DNA from: Eubacterium sp. OM08-24
Lineage (GTDB): Bacteria; Bacillota; Clostridia; Oscillospirales; Acutalibacteraceae
Assembly (NCBI RefSeq): GCF_003438075.1
Contig: NZ_QSTA01000006.1
Span: 27,492 to 91,491, forward strand
DNA: 64,000 nucleotides
Reading direction: 5' to 3'
The notes under the pieces: generated by a model
The model's database searches: none
Told to the model about the DNA's origin: nothing
The model's input: only the letters and a program-made list of their open reading frames with translations
Translations under genes and position numbers: made by a program
Part shown: positions 51,568 through 59,479 of the stretch, in pieces
How positions within the stretch are numbered: position 1 is the stretch's first letter
Layout: every line of letters starts with the position of its first letter

Positions 51568-53252
51568 TTTATATTTCCTCCTAAATTTTCTGCATACAAT
51601 AAGATATCACCCGGAAGCTGTGTATTTGGTTGGTCTGCAATCTTTTTGCCCAATTCGCTAAGTCTGTAGTCAAGATTTTTAACCTTGTCTACCGTCTTGA
51701 GCAATTCTTTTTGGCAATACTCAAAACTATAACTGTCACCTATTTGTTGATACAGATAACTTCCCTGAATCAACATATAACAATATTCTTCATATTCTTC
51801 GTATGAAAACGGAGCAATTTCAAAAACTTTATTTTTATATTTAATTAAATTTTCAAAGTCACCCTGAGAATATGCATAACGAGCCTTTGCACTATAAGCT
51901 ATCTGAACAAATTCATTCTGGGAAATTATCCTATCCGCAATTGTATTTTGAGCGAAAATATCATCCTCGGCAATTAGCAAATCAACTTTATTCTGCGTGT
52001 TGCCCGGGAACATTGAGTCGGCGGCTTGATTAAAGCCAAAATGCGCAAGTCCCAGCGCAACAGCAAAATACAGTGACAACAGACCAGTGATTACAAAAGA
52101 AAATACAAAAACTGCTCCCTTTTTAAGTTCAAGCTGTTTGCCATCGTTATAATCGAGAAACAGCAAAAGTATAAAGAACATTGAGATAAACTGCAAATCA
52201 AAGTCAAACAAACAATGCAAAAAAATTGTAAGCAAAATAATCCTTTTACCCGCCGAGTTGCCCTTGCGGAAAAACGATTTTATAATTCCCACTACGAATA
52301 ATAGGCAAGGAATCCAGCCAACATCAAGCAAAAGCTGTAAAAAGTCATTATGAATGAACATAACCGAATACACACCAGTCTGAATTGACTGCTGAATGTA
52401 GTAATAACCCATATATCCCAAGCCAAACGGATGCTTTAAAATAACAGGGAATGCATCTGCATAATAAAGCAATCTGCCAACAAAGGTGCTCTCACCAAAT
52501 GAAATAGTAAAATACCTTGAAAAAATCTCATTGCTTTTAAGCAATGGTAACAGTAAAAGTACTGCAAGTACAAGAGCCGCAAGAACTGTGCAGAGAATAA
52601 TTTTGTTTTTTCTGCCCTTTCTAAAAAATATAATTAAAACATTTGAAAAAACAGCTAAAATAAATACTGCACGACTACCGGTAAATAACAGAAGTATAAT
52701 AAGAAGCAGTACAAAAACTATGTCAATCGGTTTTAGTTTTTCTTTGCTTAATGCAGTAAGCTCGCCTACAAGCAAAAACAGTGCAAAGGTGTTTGGATAC
52801 TGTAAGAAGCCTGCCATTCTCTCCGACACAGTAAAATAATCCTTAGTTATAGGAATATACATAAGCACAAGCGAAAGCACTCCCAATATAAGTGCTATAT
52901 AAGGTAACAAAGCTATTAGACGTTCCTTTATTCCTTTATCTTGCATTAACAAAAGCATATACAATAGCACCGGCAGAAATTTGAGAAAACCGACAAATGC
53001 CATTCCGGAATCAATGGCATAGAAACAGGAAATCAAATAGAACAGCGTAATAACCGCAATAGAAAGACTCGTTATATTTATGTTAACAACCAAATTCCTG
53101 TTTCGGGCAATTTTAACAATCAGCAAAACCGAAATTATAGCCGACAAAACACAGCCGACATACTCGTTGAAACCACCCGATAATACCAACGAAAGCAACA
53201 GAACCCACTCCGCCGCATATGTACCTGAAAAGAAATTTTTTATTTTACCCAT
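51564..53252 (-). CDS. O-antigen ligase/polymerase-like membrane protein (Wzy_C family)
   Basis: A 562-residue protein with 11-12 membrane segments. The conserved loop 'FTGSRAVFIL' and 'FIHNDFLQLLLDVGW' match the Wzy_C core, where the Arg and His contact lipid-linked glycan. A TPR-like soluble tail of about 160 residues follows. The family polymerises or transfers surface glycans; in a Gram-positive host a wall glycopolymer or protein-linked glycan is likely. It is the first gene of the surface operon, 90 bp from palindrome A. Confidence 0.8.
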   Translation of the reverse strand: MGKIKNFFSGTYAAEWVLLLSLVLSGGFNEYVGCVLSAIISVLLIVKIARNRNLVVNINITSLSIAVITLFYLISCFYAIDSGMAFVGFLKFLPVLLYMLLLMQDKGIKERLIALLPYIALILGVLSLVLMYIPITKDYFTVSERMAGFLQYPNTFALFLLVGELTALSKEKLKPIDIVFVLLLIILLLFTGSRAVFILAVFSNVLIIFFRKGRKNKIILCTVLAALVLAVLLLLPLLKSNEIFSRYFTISFGESTFVGRLLYYADAFPVILKHPFGLGYMGYYYIQQSIQTGVYSVMFIHNDFLQLLLDVGWIPCLLFVVGIIKSFFRKGNSAGKRIILLTIFLHCLFDFDLQFISMFFILLLFLDYNDGKQLELKKGAVFVFSFVITGLLSLYFAVALGLAHFGFNQAADSMFPGNTQNKVDLLIAEDDIFAQNTIADRIISQNEFVQIAYSAKARYAYSQGDFENLIKYKNKVFEIAPFSYEEYEEYCYMLIQGSYLYQQIGDSYSFEYCQKELLKTVDKVKNLDYRLSELGKKIADQPNTQLPGDILLYAENLGGNIK

Positions 53253-53340
53253 AATTTTCCTTTTAAAAAGTCATTTTTGAAACATATTCTTCGTTATATA
53301 ATAAATAATATTTAATAAACTACAGAAACTAAAATTTCTT

Positions 53341-53365
53341 TTCGCAAAGTATATCACTTTGCGAT
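53341..53365. repeat. Palindrome A flanking the tyrosine integrase
   Basis: TCGCAAAGT and ACTTTGCGA arms around ATATC (perfect 9-bp arms). The arms equal those of palindrome B at 54739-54763, but the 5-bp centre is its reverse complement. On the minus strand the site reads TGATATACT, resembling an extended -10 element facing the surface operon. Confidence 0.75.
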
Positions 53366-53430
53366 AAACTTTCTAAAATTAAGATATTGTCAGCTTTTTT
53401 TTATTTTTCTGACTACTTTTTTGACTGCGA

Positions 53431-54540
53431 TTATGCTGACAAAAAATTAAGCTTATCCATATTTTTTCTTTTTAAATCCATAGACGAATGAACATATCGG
53501 TCCAATGTGATTTTTATGCTTGAATGACCTAAAATTTCGCTGAGACTTTTAATTTCAAAGCCGTTTTCTATGCACCGAGTTGCAAATGTGTGCCTCAGTA
53601 TATGAAATTTAACACTCCTTATCCCACATTTTTTCAGAACCTTTTTAAAATAATACTGCATACTTCTTGGCTCTATAAAATCGGTTTCCGTACCTGTAAG
53701 AACATAAGCATCGGAATTTCTTCTAAAGTTCTTTAAAATATTGATAACAAAATTAGGAATCGGTATTTCCCGTATCGAATCCCCGCTTTTCGGCGGCGTT
53801 ATTATTATCTTTGTTTTGCTTCCGTGTTGCTCCGAATAATTATCCCTTATGCGTAACATTGTTTTATTTACACTCAAAACCTTTTCCCCCATATCAATGT
53901 CAGACCATTTCAAAGCACACAATTCGCCGATACGAATCCCCGTGTAAATGCATAACAAAATTCCGAGATTTTTGTCATTAAGATTATTAACAAGGTAATT
54001 ACAGAGCCTTTCCTGCTCAAACAACGTTAATATTTCAACTTCTGATTTGTGTGCCTTCAGAGAAATAATTGATAAATCGCAGTTGTGATAAAAACCCTTT
54101 CGTTCAGCGTACTTCAATATACTTTTTATTACGGTCAATATGTCTTTTGCCGTTTTTACAGCGTACCCGTCCAAAAGCAGCCTGTTCATATATTGCTGAA
54201 CTACATCCAGAGAAACAGCCGAAACATCATACTTTCCGAGCAAAGGTAAAATATGTTTGCCGATAATCATCTTATAGTGAGCCAAAGTTGACTCCTTAAC
54301 GCACAGTCTTTTGTTTTCGAGCCATTCCTCGGATAGTTTTGCAAAGTTAGCAGATAAAATATTACAACTTGCTTTGTGTGATTTAACTCGTTCCAGATTT
54401 TGCTTAACCTCGGTGTAGCTTTTTCCATATAAATAACCATATACAGCCTTGTTGCTCAAATCTCTATCTTTGATATATCTACCTTCCCATCTTCCATCCT
54501 TTCTTTTAAAAATATTTTCGCCCTTTCTTGGCATAAAAAA
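53431..54540 (-). CDS. Tyrosine integrase with AP2-like arm-binding domain
   Basis: The preferred start is the ATG near 54537 (MPRKGENIFKRKDGRWEGRY); an upstream in-frame extension is less likely. About 369 residues: an arm-binding domain ('RKDGRWEGRYIKD'), a SAM-like core-binding domain ('LSEEWLENKRLCVKESTLAHYKMII'), and the catalytic domain with Arg in 'TGIRIGELCAL', 'HILRHTFATRCIENG', 'LGHSSIKITLDRYVH' (nucleophile Tyr). All catalytic residues are present. It lies between palindromes A and B and repeats of TTGACTGC, and is transcribed toward the surface operon. It might integrate an element or invert its own locus. Confidence 0.85.
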   Translation of the reverse strand, partial: FFMPRKGENIFKRKDGRWEGRYIKDRDLSNKAVYGYLYGKSYTEVKQNLERVKSHKASCNILSANFAKLSEEWLENKRLCVKESTLAHYKMIIGKHILPLLGKYDVSAVSLDVVQQYMNRLLLDGYAVKTAKDILTVIKSILKYAERKGFYHNCDLSIISLKAHKSEVEILTLFEQERLCNYLVNNLNDKNLGILLCIYTGIRIGELCALKWSDIDMGEKVLSVNKTMLRIRDNYSEQHGSKTKIIITPPKSGDSIREIPIPNFVINILKNFRRNSDAYVLTGTETDFIEPRSMQYYFKKVLKKCGIRSVKFHILRHTFATRCIENGFEIKSLSEILGHSSIKITLDRYVHSSMDLKRKNMDKLNFLSA

Positions 54541-54551
54541 CGACTCCCTTC

Positions 54552-54570
54552 TTGACTGCAATTTTGACTG
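54552..54570 (+). repeat. TTGACTG direct repeats at the integrase 5' end
   Basis: TTGACTGCAATT is followed by a second TTGACTG 12 bp away. A related TTGACTGCGATTAT lies at 53421-53434 beside the integrase 3' end. Arm-type sites of Tn916-like integrases have this kind of short direct repeat, hence the suggestion. Confidence 0.4.
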
Positions 54571-54625
54571 ATAATAAAATAAAAAGTAACTAAATTTTTT
54601 AGAAAATTATTTCAATTTGTCTTTT

Positions 54626-54673
54626 ATTATAAATTTTATGCTTAAACTACTACAAAAATCAAATGCTTAAACT
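54626..54673 (-). promoter_or_regulatory. Integrase promoter with two direct repeats
   Basis: Minus strand: TTGTAG (54650-54655), 18-bp spacer, TATAAT (54626-54631). AGTTTAAGCAT occurs twice, once between -35 and -10 (54638-54648) and once just upstream (54663-54673), 25 bp apart. The placing suits a repressor or the integrase itself. Confidence 0.5.
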
Positions 54674-54738
54674 CCTTTTTATATTGACTTTTCTAACACT
54701 AAGTGCTAAAATTTAGATGTAGTATTGTAATATTTTTA

Positions 54739-54763
54739 ATCGCAAAGTGATATACTTTGCGAT
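54739..54763. repeat. Palindrome B flanking the tyrosine integrase
   Basis: ATCGCAAAGT and ACTTTGCGAT arms (10 bp, perfect) around GATAT. It shares its arms with palindrome A at 53341, 1398 bp away, but has the inverted centre. On the plus strand it reads TGATATACT, facing away from the integrase. Confidence 0.75.
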
Positions 54764-54778
54764 AAATTTTCTCTAAAG

Positions 54779-54810
54779 CAAGTATCTTCGGGTACTTGTT
54801 TTTATTTTTT
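54779..54810 (+). terminator. Strong TTCG-loop terminator beyond palindrome B
   Basis: CAAGTATC and GGTACTTG pair around a TTCG tetraloop and are followed by TTTTTATTTTTT on the plus strand. No plus-strand gene ends here at present. It would stop a transcript leaving palindrome B, or the integrase transcript if the segment were inverted. Confidence 0.7.
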
Positions 54811-55080
54811 ACAATGTTAATGGCAGTCATATTTCTTATTTGTATAGGTCACTGACTCTGTGCTACGCCAAAATTCCATCTACATATGAAAGCAAAAAAT
54901 CACTTTTACAAAAACATATATTTATCATGTCATTATAATACACAACATAAATTTCTCATGTATAATGATAAAATCATAGTTTTCTAGAATGCATTCTTTA
55001 GACGATATTATTCTACTATAGACGCTTATAAAAATCAACCATAGCACATATAATATCTACAGTAGCAACGGAGGATGTAT

Positions 55081-55410
55081 ATGAGCAACAATGATATTTT
55101 ACTTAAAGATATGGGAAAACGAATTTCCGAGCGCAGAAAAGATATGAAACTTTCACAAGAAGAATTAGCTGAATTAGCAGAAGTTTCACCTCAACTTTTA
55201 TCTACAGCAGAAAGGGGAACAAAAGCACTTCGCCCTGAAAATCTCTTAAAAATCAGCACAGCTCTCGGAGTAAGTGTCGATTACCTCCTTACTGGCGAAA
55301 TCATCGACAAGGATTTATCAATTATTTCTAATAAACTGAAAAATGCATCCTCAACTCAGGTAAGGTCAATAGAAAAAATAATCGACGAATGTATTAATCT
55401 CTGTGAATGA
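55081..55410 (+). CDS. XRE-family transcriptional regulator
   Basis: The ATG at 55081 is 6 nt after GGAGG (the ATG at 55075 is too close). The 109-residue protein has a Cro/C1 HTH in residues 8-65 ('MKLSQEELAELAEVSPQLLSTAERGTKALRPENLLKISTALGVS') and a short helical tail. Such small XRE proteins repress integrase and element genes. It is the last gene before the right end of IME-2 and a candidate to bind the palindromes beside the integrase. Confidence 0.8.
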   Translation: MSNNDILLKDMGKRISERRKDMKLSQEELAELAEVSPQLLSTAERGTKALRPENLLKISTALGVSVDYLLTGEIIDKDLSIISNKLKNASSTQVRSIEKIIDECINLCE

Positions 55411-55657
55411 TAGTCGGTATAGTTTTATATCTATTTATATTATAATATCTATAATCTAATTGTAATAAAATAGGCACCTGTAACCAAACGGATAGTAGAT
55501 TTCCCTTTGGACATAGCTGCTCATTTTTATAATATACCACAATATGCTTTTGATTTACTAAATATCAATTTCTGACTATTAAGATAAAAAATTCACTTCG
55601 GTTATTACTGTGTAAAAGGTTTCGGACTGCAGTTTTAATGCAGTCCTTGACTTTATC
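55411..55657. other. Gene-free right end of IME-2
   Basis: It contains the AGGCACCT...TTTCCCTTTGG motif (55472-55510) that also occurs at 6628-6664. The subterminal TCCTATTCGATTTG repeat follows at 55655. No ORF of note. Confidence 0.4.
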
Positions 55658-55668
55658 CTATTCGATTT

Positions 55669-55690
55669 GTTTCCGATAAGGCGCACTGCA
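55669..55690 (-). repeat. IME-2 right terminal inverted repeat
   Basis: Inverted partner of 26951-26972. Immediately inside, TCCTATTCGATTTG (55655-55668) matches the recombinase-leader motif and the right end of IME-1. Confidence 0.7.
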
Positions 55691-56101
55691 ATGCAATAAC
55701 GGTTCTTTGTTTTTTCGTAAGTTTGCCATCAGTGTGACAACATCCTGCAAGTTGCCCTGTGCTTCAATCGTTTCGTTTACATCATTACCACTGGATTTGA
55801 GCTTGTTTTTGCGTGTTGCATTCTGTATAATTTTACGCTGTTCCTTACTCTCCACAAGCCTGTGATATATGCGGAGAGTAACGCCGTTTCTGTCTGCAAG
55901 CTGAGAGAGAATTGCCTGTTCTTCCGTATTCGGCGGATATTCTCTGACTGCCCAAACGCTTCTGTATGAGTCACCAACTATATAATAATCGGTGAAAAAC
56001 TTAATTGTTGACGGCAGAATCATATCAAAGAAATCTTTGGTGTATATTTCTTCTGCCTGCTCGGGTGTGAGCACCTTTGGTTTTCTTTTGAATAGTCCCA
56101 T
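55688..56101 (-). pseudogene. virB4: virB4, N-terminal piece (residues 1-138)
   Basis: The ATG at 56101 follows AAAAGGAGG. Residues 'MGLFKRKPKVLTPEQAEEIY...DRNGVTLRIYHRL...LQDVVTLMANLRKNKEPLLHC' are the N-terminus of clostridial CD1110-type VirB4. After Cys138 the frame enters IME-2 and stops after 9 codons (55658). The matching continuation 'CSVFIELKAK' starts at 26948. VirB4 is the ATPase that powers the transfer channel. Confidence 0.9.
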
Positions 56102-56116
56102 ATCATAAGCCTCCTT

Positions 56117-56935
56117 TTAATTTTGGACTGCCAACACAAGTATGCGGTCATCCTGATTGTAGCCGTAACAGGTTGAAAGCGTTAAAATCTGCTGACCGTA
56201 AACAGGTGTGATTTCTGTGTTGTATATGGATTTCTCTTTTGCATATTCAATTCTTGAGTTATAGCTTTTTTCCGTTCCAACTGTTGTGAATCTGTACCAA
56301 TCATCATCGGATTTTACTTTCATAACAGAAAAGACGGAGTAAGCAAATGGCCCGTCTTTAGTTTCAAGCACAACTGTCGGATGCTCCGTAAAGTATGAAT
56401 AATCGGTATAGTTGCAGAGGTCTGCAAACATTGTGCCATTGTTCATATGGTGTCCGTAGATTATGAGATTGGTGCTGTCGGCTGAACACCTTGCATCAAG
56501 AAACGGTGTACCGCTATAGCTGTACTCACCGTAAAAATTCCTGTTCAGATACTTCTGCGGATTACTAGGTGTGTGCATAACAGGATAGTTTATGTTTGTT
56601 CCTGATATGTTGATCCAGCCGAAGCATTCGGAATTCATCGAAATGAGTTCCGATATTGAATGAGGTTCGTAATATGTCGTGAAATACATAGTTTGTTCAG
56701 CCTGAACTTCATTATCAAAATCGCTGACTTTTAATATATTTGGCTTTTTAATTGTTTCTTCAATGGTTGCATCTGTTGTATCCTCAGTAACGATTTCTGC
56801 AAGCTGTCTGAATGCTTCCTTTTCCTTGTTTTCGGTGTACATACGTGAAAATATTGAAATCAAACAGGCAATTATAATTACAGAAAATACGCCTATCACA
56901 ATTCCCGTTTGGATTTTCCTTTTATGCTTCTTCAT
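56117..56935 (-). CDS. srtB: Class B sortase of the ICE
   Basis: A 272-residue protein with an N-terminal membrane anchor. Catalytic residues are visible: His in 'LIIYGHHMNNGTMFADL', Cys in 'ILTLSTCYGY' and Arg in 'DDRILVLAV'. Clostridial ICEs often encode a class B sortase beside virB4, which probably anchors the element's own surface proteins, such as the KPQTGD-ending adhesin at 59479-63256. It lies 15 nt upstream of virB4 with an RBS of its own. Confidence 0.9.
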   Translation of the reverse strand: MKKHKRKIQTGIVIGVFSVIIIACLISIFSRMYTENKEKEAFRQLAEIVTEDTTDATIEETIKKPNILKVSDFDNEVQAEQTMYFTTYYEPHSISELISMNSECFGWINISGTNINYPVMHTPSNPQKYLNRNFYGEYSYSGTPFLDARCSADSTNLIIYGHHMNNGTMFADLCNYTDYSYFTEHPTVVLETKDGPFAYSVFSVMKVKSDDDWYRFTTVGTEKSYNSRIEYAKEKSIYNTEITPVYGQQILTLSTCYGYNQDDRILVLAVQN

Positions 56936-56952
56936 TTTCCACCTCCGAAATA

Positions 56953-57522
56953 TTACTGTTCGCCGTCATAGTCGGGCATCAAATCGCCGTTCATACTTGC
57001 GTCAAAATATATTGCAAGAAAACGCTTGATGTCGGCTTTCTTCATTCTGGTTACTTCAAAGCCTTGGTCTGAAATAATCTTCTCAACTCTGTTTGCTTTC
57101 TGCAAAACATTTTCTGATTTTGAAGATTTACACCTTGCAATGAACAGGAACTGTCTTGCGGTTGAGGTTTCGGTCTGAATACTGTCGAGAAAATCCAGAT
57201 CCTTATTCAATATTTTTCTGACTTTTTCATTCTGTTCAGCTTCAATTCTGCCTTTGATATAGCTTTTGTTTGTATCGAAGCACTCGCAGGAATCGGTACA
57301 GGTGATCTCAATATCCGGCACAGCAGAAAGCACCATCATCAGTTGGCGCACCTTGATTTCGATATTCGTGTGGGAAAGCACAGAAATATTTGTAGGCTTA
57401 ACCATATAGAAAATAAATTCTTCCTTGCCGACCTTTAAACCGTTTTTCGTAAAGGTTTTTATGCCCATCAAATCCTGAACAGATTTACCTTTTTGTTTTG
57501 TTTTTTTCTGCTTGTTCTTCAT
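56953..57522 (-). CDS. Conserved transfer-module protein between PrgI and sortase
   Basis: A 189-residue soluble protein with a basic N-terminus. 'FYMVKPTNISVLSHTNIEIKVRQLMMVLSAVPDIEI' followed by '...TARQFLFIARCK' recalls the N-terminal region of TraC/VirB4-like proteins, but the ATPase part is absent. It abuts the PrgI gene directly. I infer a role in the mating channel from position only. Confidence 0.6.
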   Translation of the reverse strand: MKNKQKKTKQKGKSVQDLMGIKTFTKNGLKVGKEEFIFYMVKPTNISVLSHTNIEIKVRQLMMVLSAVPDIEITCTDSCECFDTNKSYIKGRIEAEQNEKVRKILNKDLDFLDSIQTETSTARQFLFIARCKSSKSENVLQKANRVEKIISDQGFEVTRMKKADIKRFLAIYFDASMNGDLMPDYDGEQ

Positions 57523-57795
57523 TTATTTGCCCCTTTCTGCCCAGAAATATATCTGTTGAGTTGATATAAAATACTTTACGGCATAGCGTATGAAATCAAG
57601 AATTGTTGTATCTTCCAGTCTTATTGACAAAAACCCGAAGCAAAGTGTCACTGCAAGCGGTACTATTATCCTCGTCTGTGCAAGTATCAGGATTGATAAC
57701 AAAAGCGCTATGCTCATAATTGCAAAATCCCGTAAGCTCCACAGCCACAGATTGGCCGTAGCTTTGAGGTTTTGTGGATATAGATAAGTTGTCAT
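57523..57795 (-). CDS. PrgI-family transfer protein
   Basis: A 90-residue protein with two membrane segments (residues 20-60) and the pattern 'YLYPQNLKATANLWLWSLRDF...LLAQTRI...FWAERGK'. PrgI-family (VirB3-like) inner-membrane proteins lie between VirB6-like and VirB4 genes in Gram-positive type IV systems. The AGGAGGAG RBS precedes the ATG. Confidence 0.8.
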   Translation of the reverse strand: MTTYLYPQNLKATANLWLWSLRDFAIMSIALLLSILILAQTRIIVPLAVTLCFGFLSIRLEDTTILDFIRYAVKYFISTQQIYFWAERGK

Positions 57796-57813
57796 AATAT
57801 AAATTCTCCTCCT

Positions 57814-58761
57814 TTACTTTGCAGCTCTCGCAACACTTCTTGTCAGGTTCACGGCAGTTGTAGTTGCGTGAACAATGCTTGTCATATTCACCTTTACGCT
57901 TGAATCAAGACCGAACTGCTGTGCAATTCTCGGAACTTCGTTTGATGCAAGCATTATTCCAAGTCCCAAAAGCATATTGCCGGGGAAGGTCAGCAACCCG
58001 AGGAACAGCAGAGTTGTCTGCATAAATGCCGTCAGGCACAACGCCGCTATCTGTTTCATCCACTGATTAAAGCCGTCCTGATATCCTCTCGGAACACTGA
58101 ACATATACAGCGAACCTACCGCCATCTGAATGAGCAGAATTCCTCCACGCTTGATGTTCGCAAAAAATATTTTTATTACGCAGTAGGCAAAAGCAATCAT
58201 ACATAACAGATTCAGCAAACCAAAATTCACTTGAACAGAAACTGCAAAACTACCCTCTAAAACGCTTGTGCTTTGTCCGGCTAAATCAAGGCTTTGCTGT
58301 CCTGCCATTATGGACGACAAATCCTTTGAAAATGTGTTTTGCAGGCTGATGCAGAACTTATACAACTCCACAGGTACTACGCCAAACAGCGAACAGGCAA
58401 AGAACCCTTTTAATACATTTATAGCGGTTGTTTTGATATTTGCTCTGCCGTTCTGATACTCTATTGCAACATCGAATACGGCAACGACCGTGCCTGCGAC
58501 GAACAATGCCCAGCCAAAAAGAGTAAACAGATTTATTGTCGCCTGCACCCATTCAAGGTCAAACACATCTGCGCCCATATTTCCCATCATAGTAAAAAAG
58601 TCTGCGACAGCGTTGTAAATCGTTTCATAGAACCACTGTAACATCGTGTTCCATATTGCATTTGAGATTTGCTCACCGAGGTAATCAAACACACCGCCTA
58701 TGGCACTTCCGATTCCGCCGATGAAATCTCCTAACCAGTCAAAAATATAAATCACCTCCAC
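57814..58761 (-). CDS. VirB6/TrbL-like channel protein (CD1112-type)
   Basis: A polytopic protein of about 310 residues with roughly six membrane segments and an amphipathic N-terminus 'FDWLGDFIGGIGSAIGGVFDYLGEQISN', typical of the clostridial VirB6/TrbL group. The GTG at 58761 lies in the RBS GGAGGTG, so the true start may be a few codons later, possibly an ATT at 58746. It forms the inner-membrane part of the channel. Confidence 0.82.
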   Translation of the reverse strand: MEVIYIFDWLGDFIGGIGSAIGGVFDYLGEQISNAIWNTMLQWFYETIYNAVADFFTMMGNMGADVFDLEWVQATINLFTLFGWALFVAGTVVAVFDVAIEYQNGRANIKTTAINVLKGFFACSLFGVVPVELYKFCISLQNTFSKDLSSIMAGQQSLDLAGQSTSVLEGSFAVSVQVNFGLLNLLCMIAFAYCVIKIFFANIKRGGILLIQMAVGSLYMFSVPRGYQDGFNQWMKQIAALCLTAFMQTTLLFLGLLTFPGNMLLGLGIMLASNEVPRIAQQFGLDSSVKVNMTSIVHATTTAVNLTRSVARAAK

Positions 58762-58770
58762 AAAAGGCTG

Positions 58771-58795
58771 TTATGACTTAACACAACAGCCTTAT
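58771..58795. terminator. Hairpin between the VirB2-like and VirB6-like genes
   Basis: AAGGCTGTT and AACAGCCTT form a 9-bp stem with a 12-nt loop. On the plus strand ATTTTTATT follows; on the minus strand (gene direction) only TTTTG. It may be a partial terminator or mRNA-processing hairpin that tunes channel-gene levels. Confidence 0.45.
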
Positions 58796-58806
58796 TTTTA
58801 TTGTTA

Positions 58807-59151
58807 TCAGAGTATCGTCCAGATGTACAGTGGTGCTGTCAGCGAGAACACAAGACAACCGAAAAGAATTGCCGGCGCGGTGAATTCAAACTGTCCGTGC
58901 TTGCGGTAATCGAGATAAGCAGTAGCAAGTTTAACAAAGAAAAGTATGGCAAGAATCATATCTACCGCAGGAAAGACAACATTGTTTACAACATTTTTAA
59001 TCTGTGTTTGAGCCGATGTCCATGTGCTTTCGATTGCTGATGATACATCTCCTGCGGCAAAGACTGTTACTGCCGATATTCCGAGCATTAACAGTATTAC
59101 TGATACGCCTGATAACCATTTAATTAACTTAGTTCTTCTTGATTTTATCAT
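58807..59151 (-). CDS. VirB2/TrbC-like pilin-type membrane protein
   Basis: A 114-residue protein: signal-like N-terminus ('WLSGVSVILLMLGISAVTVFAAG'), short loop and two more hydrophobic segments. The size and layout fit Maff2/TrbC-like proteins of clostridial ICEs that precede the VirB6-like gene. It overlaps the upstream DUF7768-like gene by 23 nt. Confidence 0.75.
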   Translation of the reverse strand: MIKSRRTKLIKWLSGVSVILLMLGISAVTVFAAGDVSSAIESTWTSAQTQIKNVVNNVVFPAVDMILAILFFVKLATAYLDYRKHGQFEFTAPAILFGCLVFSLTAPLYIWTIL

Positions 59152-59479
59152 TTTTTGCCTCCGATTTTCTTAAATCATTCTCCGATATATATCTGACTTC
59201 GATGTTCAGTTTTTCTGCAAAGCGAATTTCTGTTTTCATACTCTCAGTTATTTCATCTCCGAAAACCCAAACCGCATCACAAACCCAAAGCATAGAAAGT
59301 CCTGCGTTCATACCGAGATTCCTTTCTTTATCATTTCTGTCATCTAAAATCAGCACATAAAAATGCGGTATGAACGGAGCCATACCGCACTCTAACGCAT
59401 AACGGGCATATCGTTTTGCGTTTTCAATGTTTACAGATACATTACCGCCCAAAGGCGAACAGATATACACCCTGCGCAT
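59129..59479 (-). CDS. DUF7768/nucleoside-deoxyribosyltransferase-like protein
   Basis: A 116-residue protein: 'RRVYICSPLGGNVSVNIENAKRYARYALECGMAPFIPHFY' and 'LWVCDAVWVFGDEITESMKTEIRFAEKLNI' show the Rossmann-like fold of the DUF4406/DUF7768 group related to nucleoside 2-deoxyribosyltransferases. Such proteins are common in this ICE position. The substrate is unknown. It is joined to the adhesin gene stop and the VirB2-like start. Confidence 0.75.
   Translation of the reverse strand: MRRVYICSPLGGNVSVNIENAKRYARYALECGMAPFIPHFYVLILDDRNDKERNLGMNAGLSMLWVCDAVWVFGDEITESMKTEIRFAEKLNIEVRYISENDLRKSEAKNDKIKKN

Larger units (their letters stand above)
54541..55080. other. Regulatory region between integrase and XRE gene
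   Basis: This 540-bp gene-free stretch holds the integrase promoter and repeats, palindrome B, a TTCG-loop terminator, and the likely XRE promoter (TATAAT at 54960-54965). A 12-bp palindrome AGAATGCATTCT lies near 54985. It is very AT-rich and has no plausible coding sequence. Confidence 0.5.
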
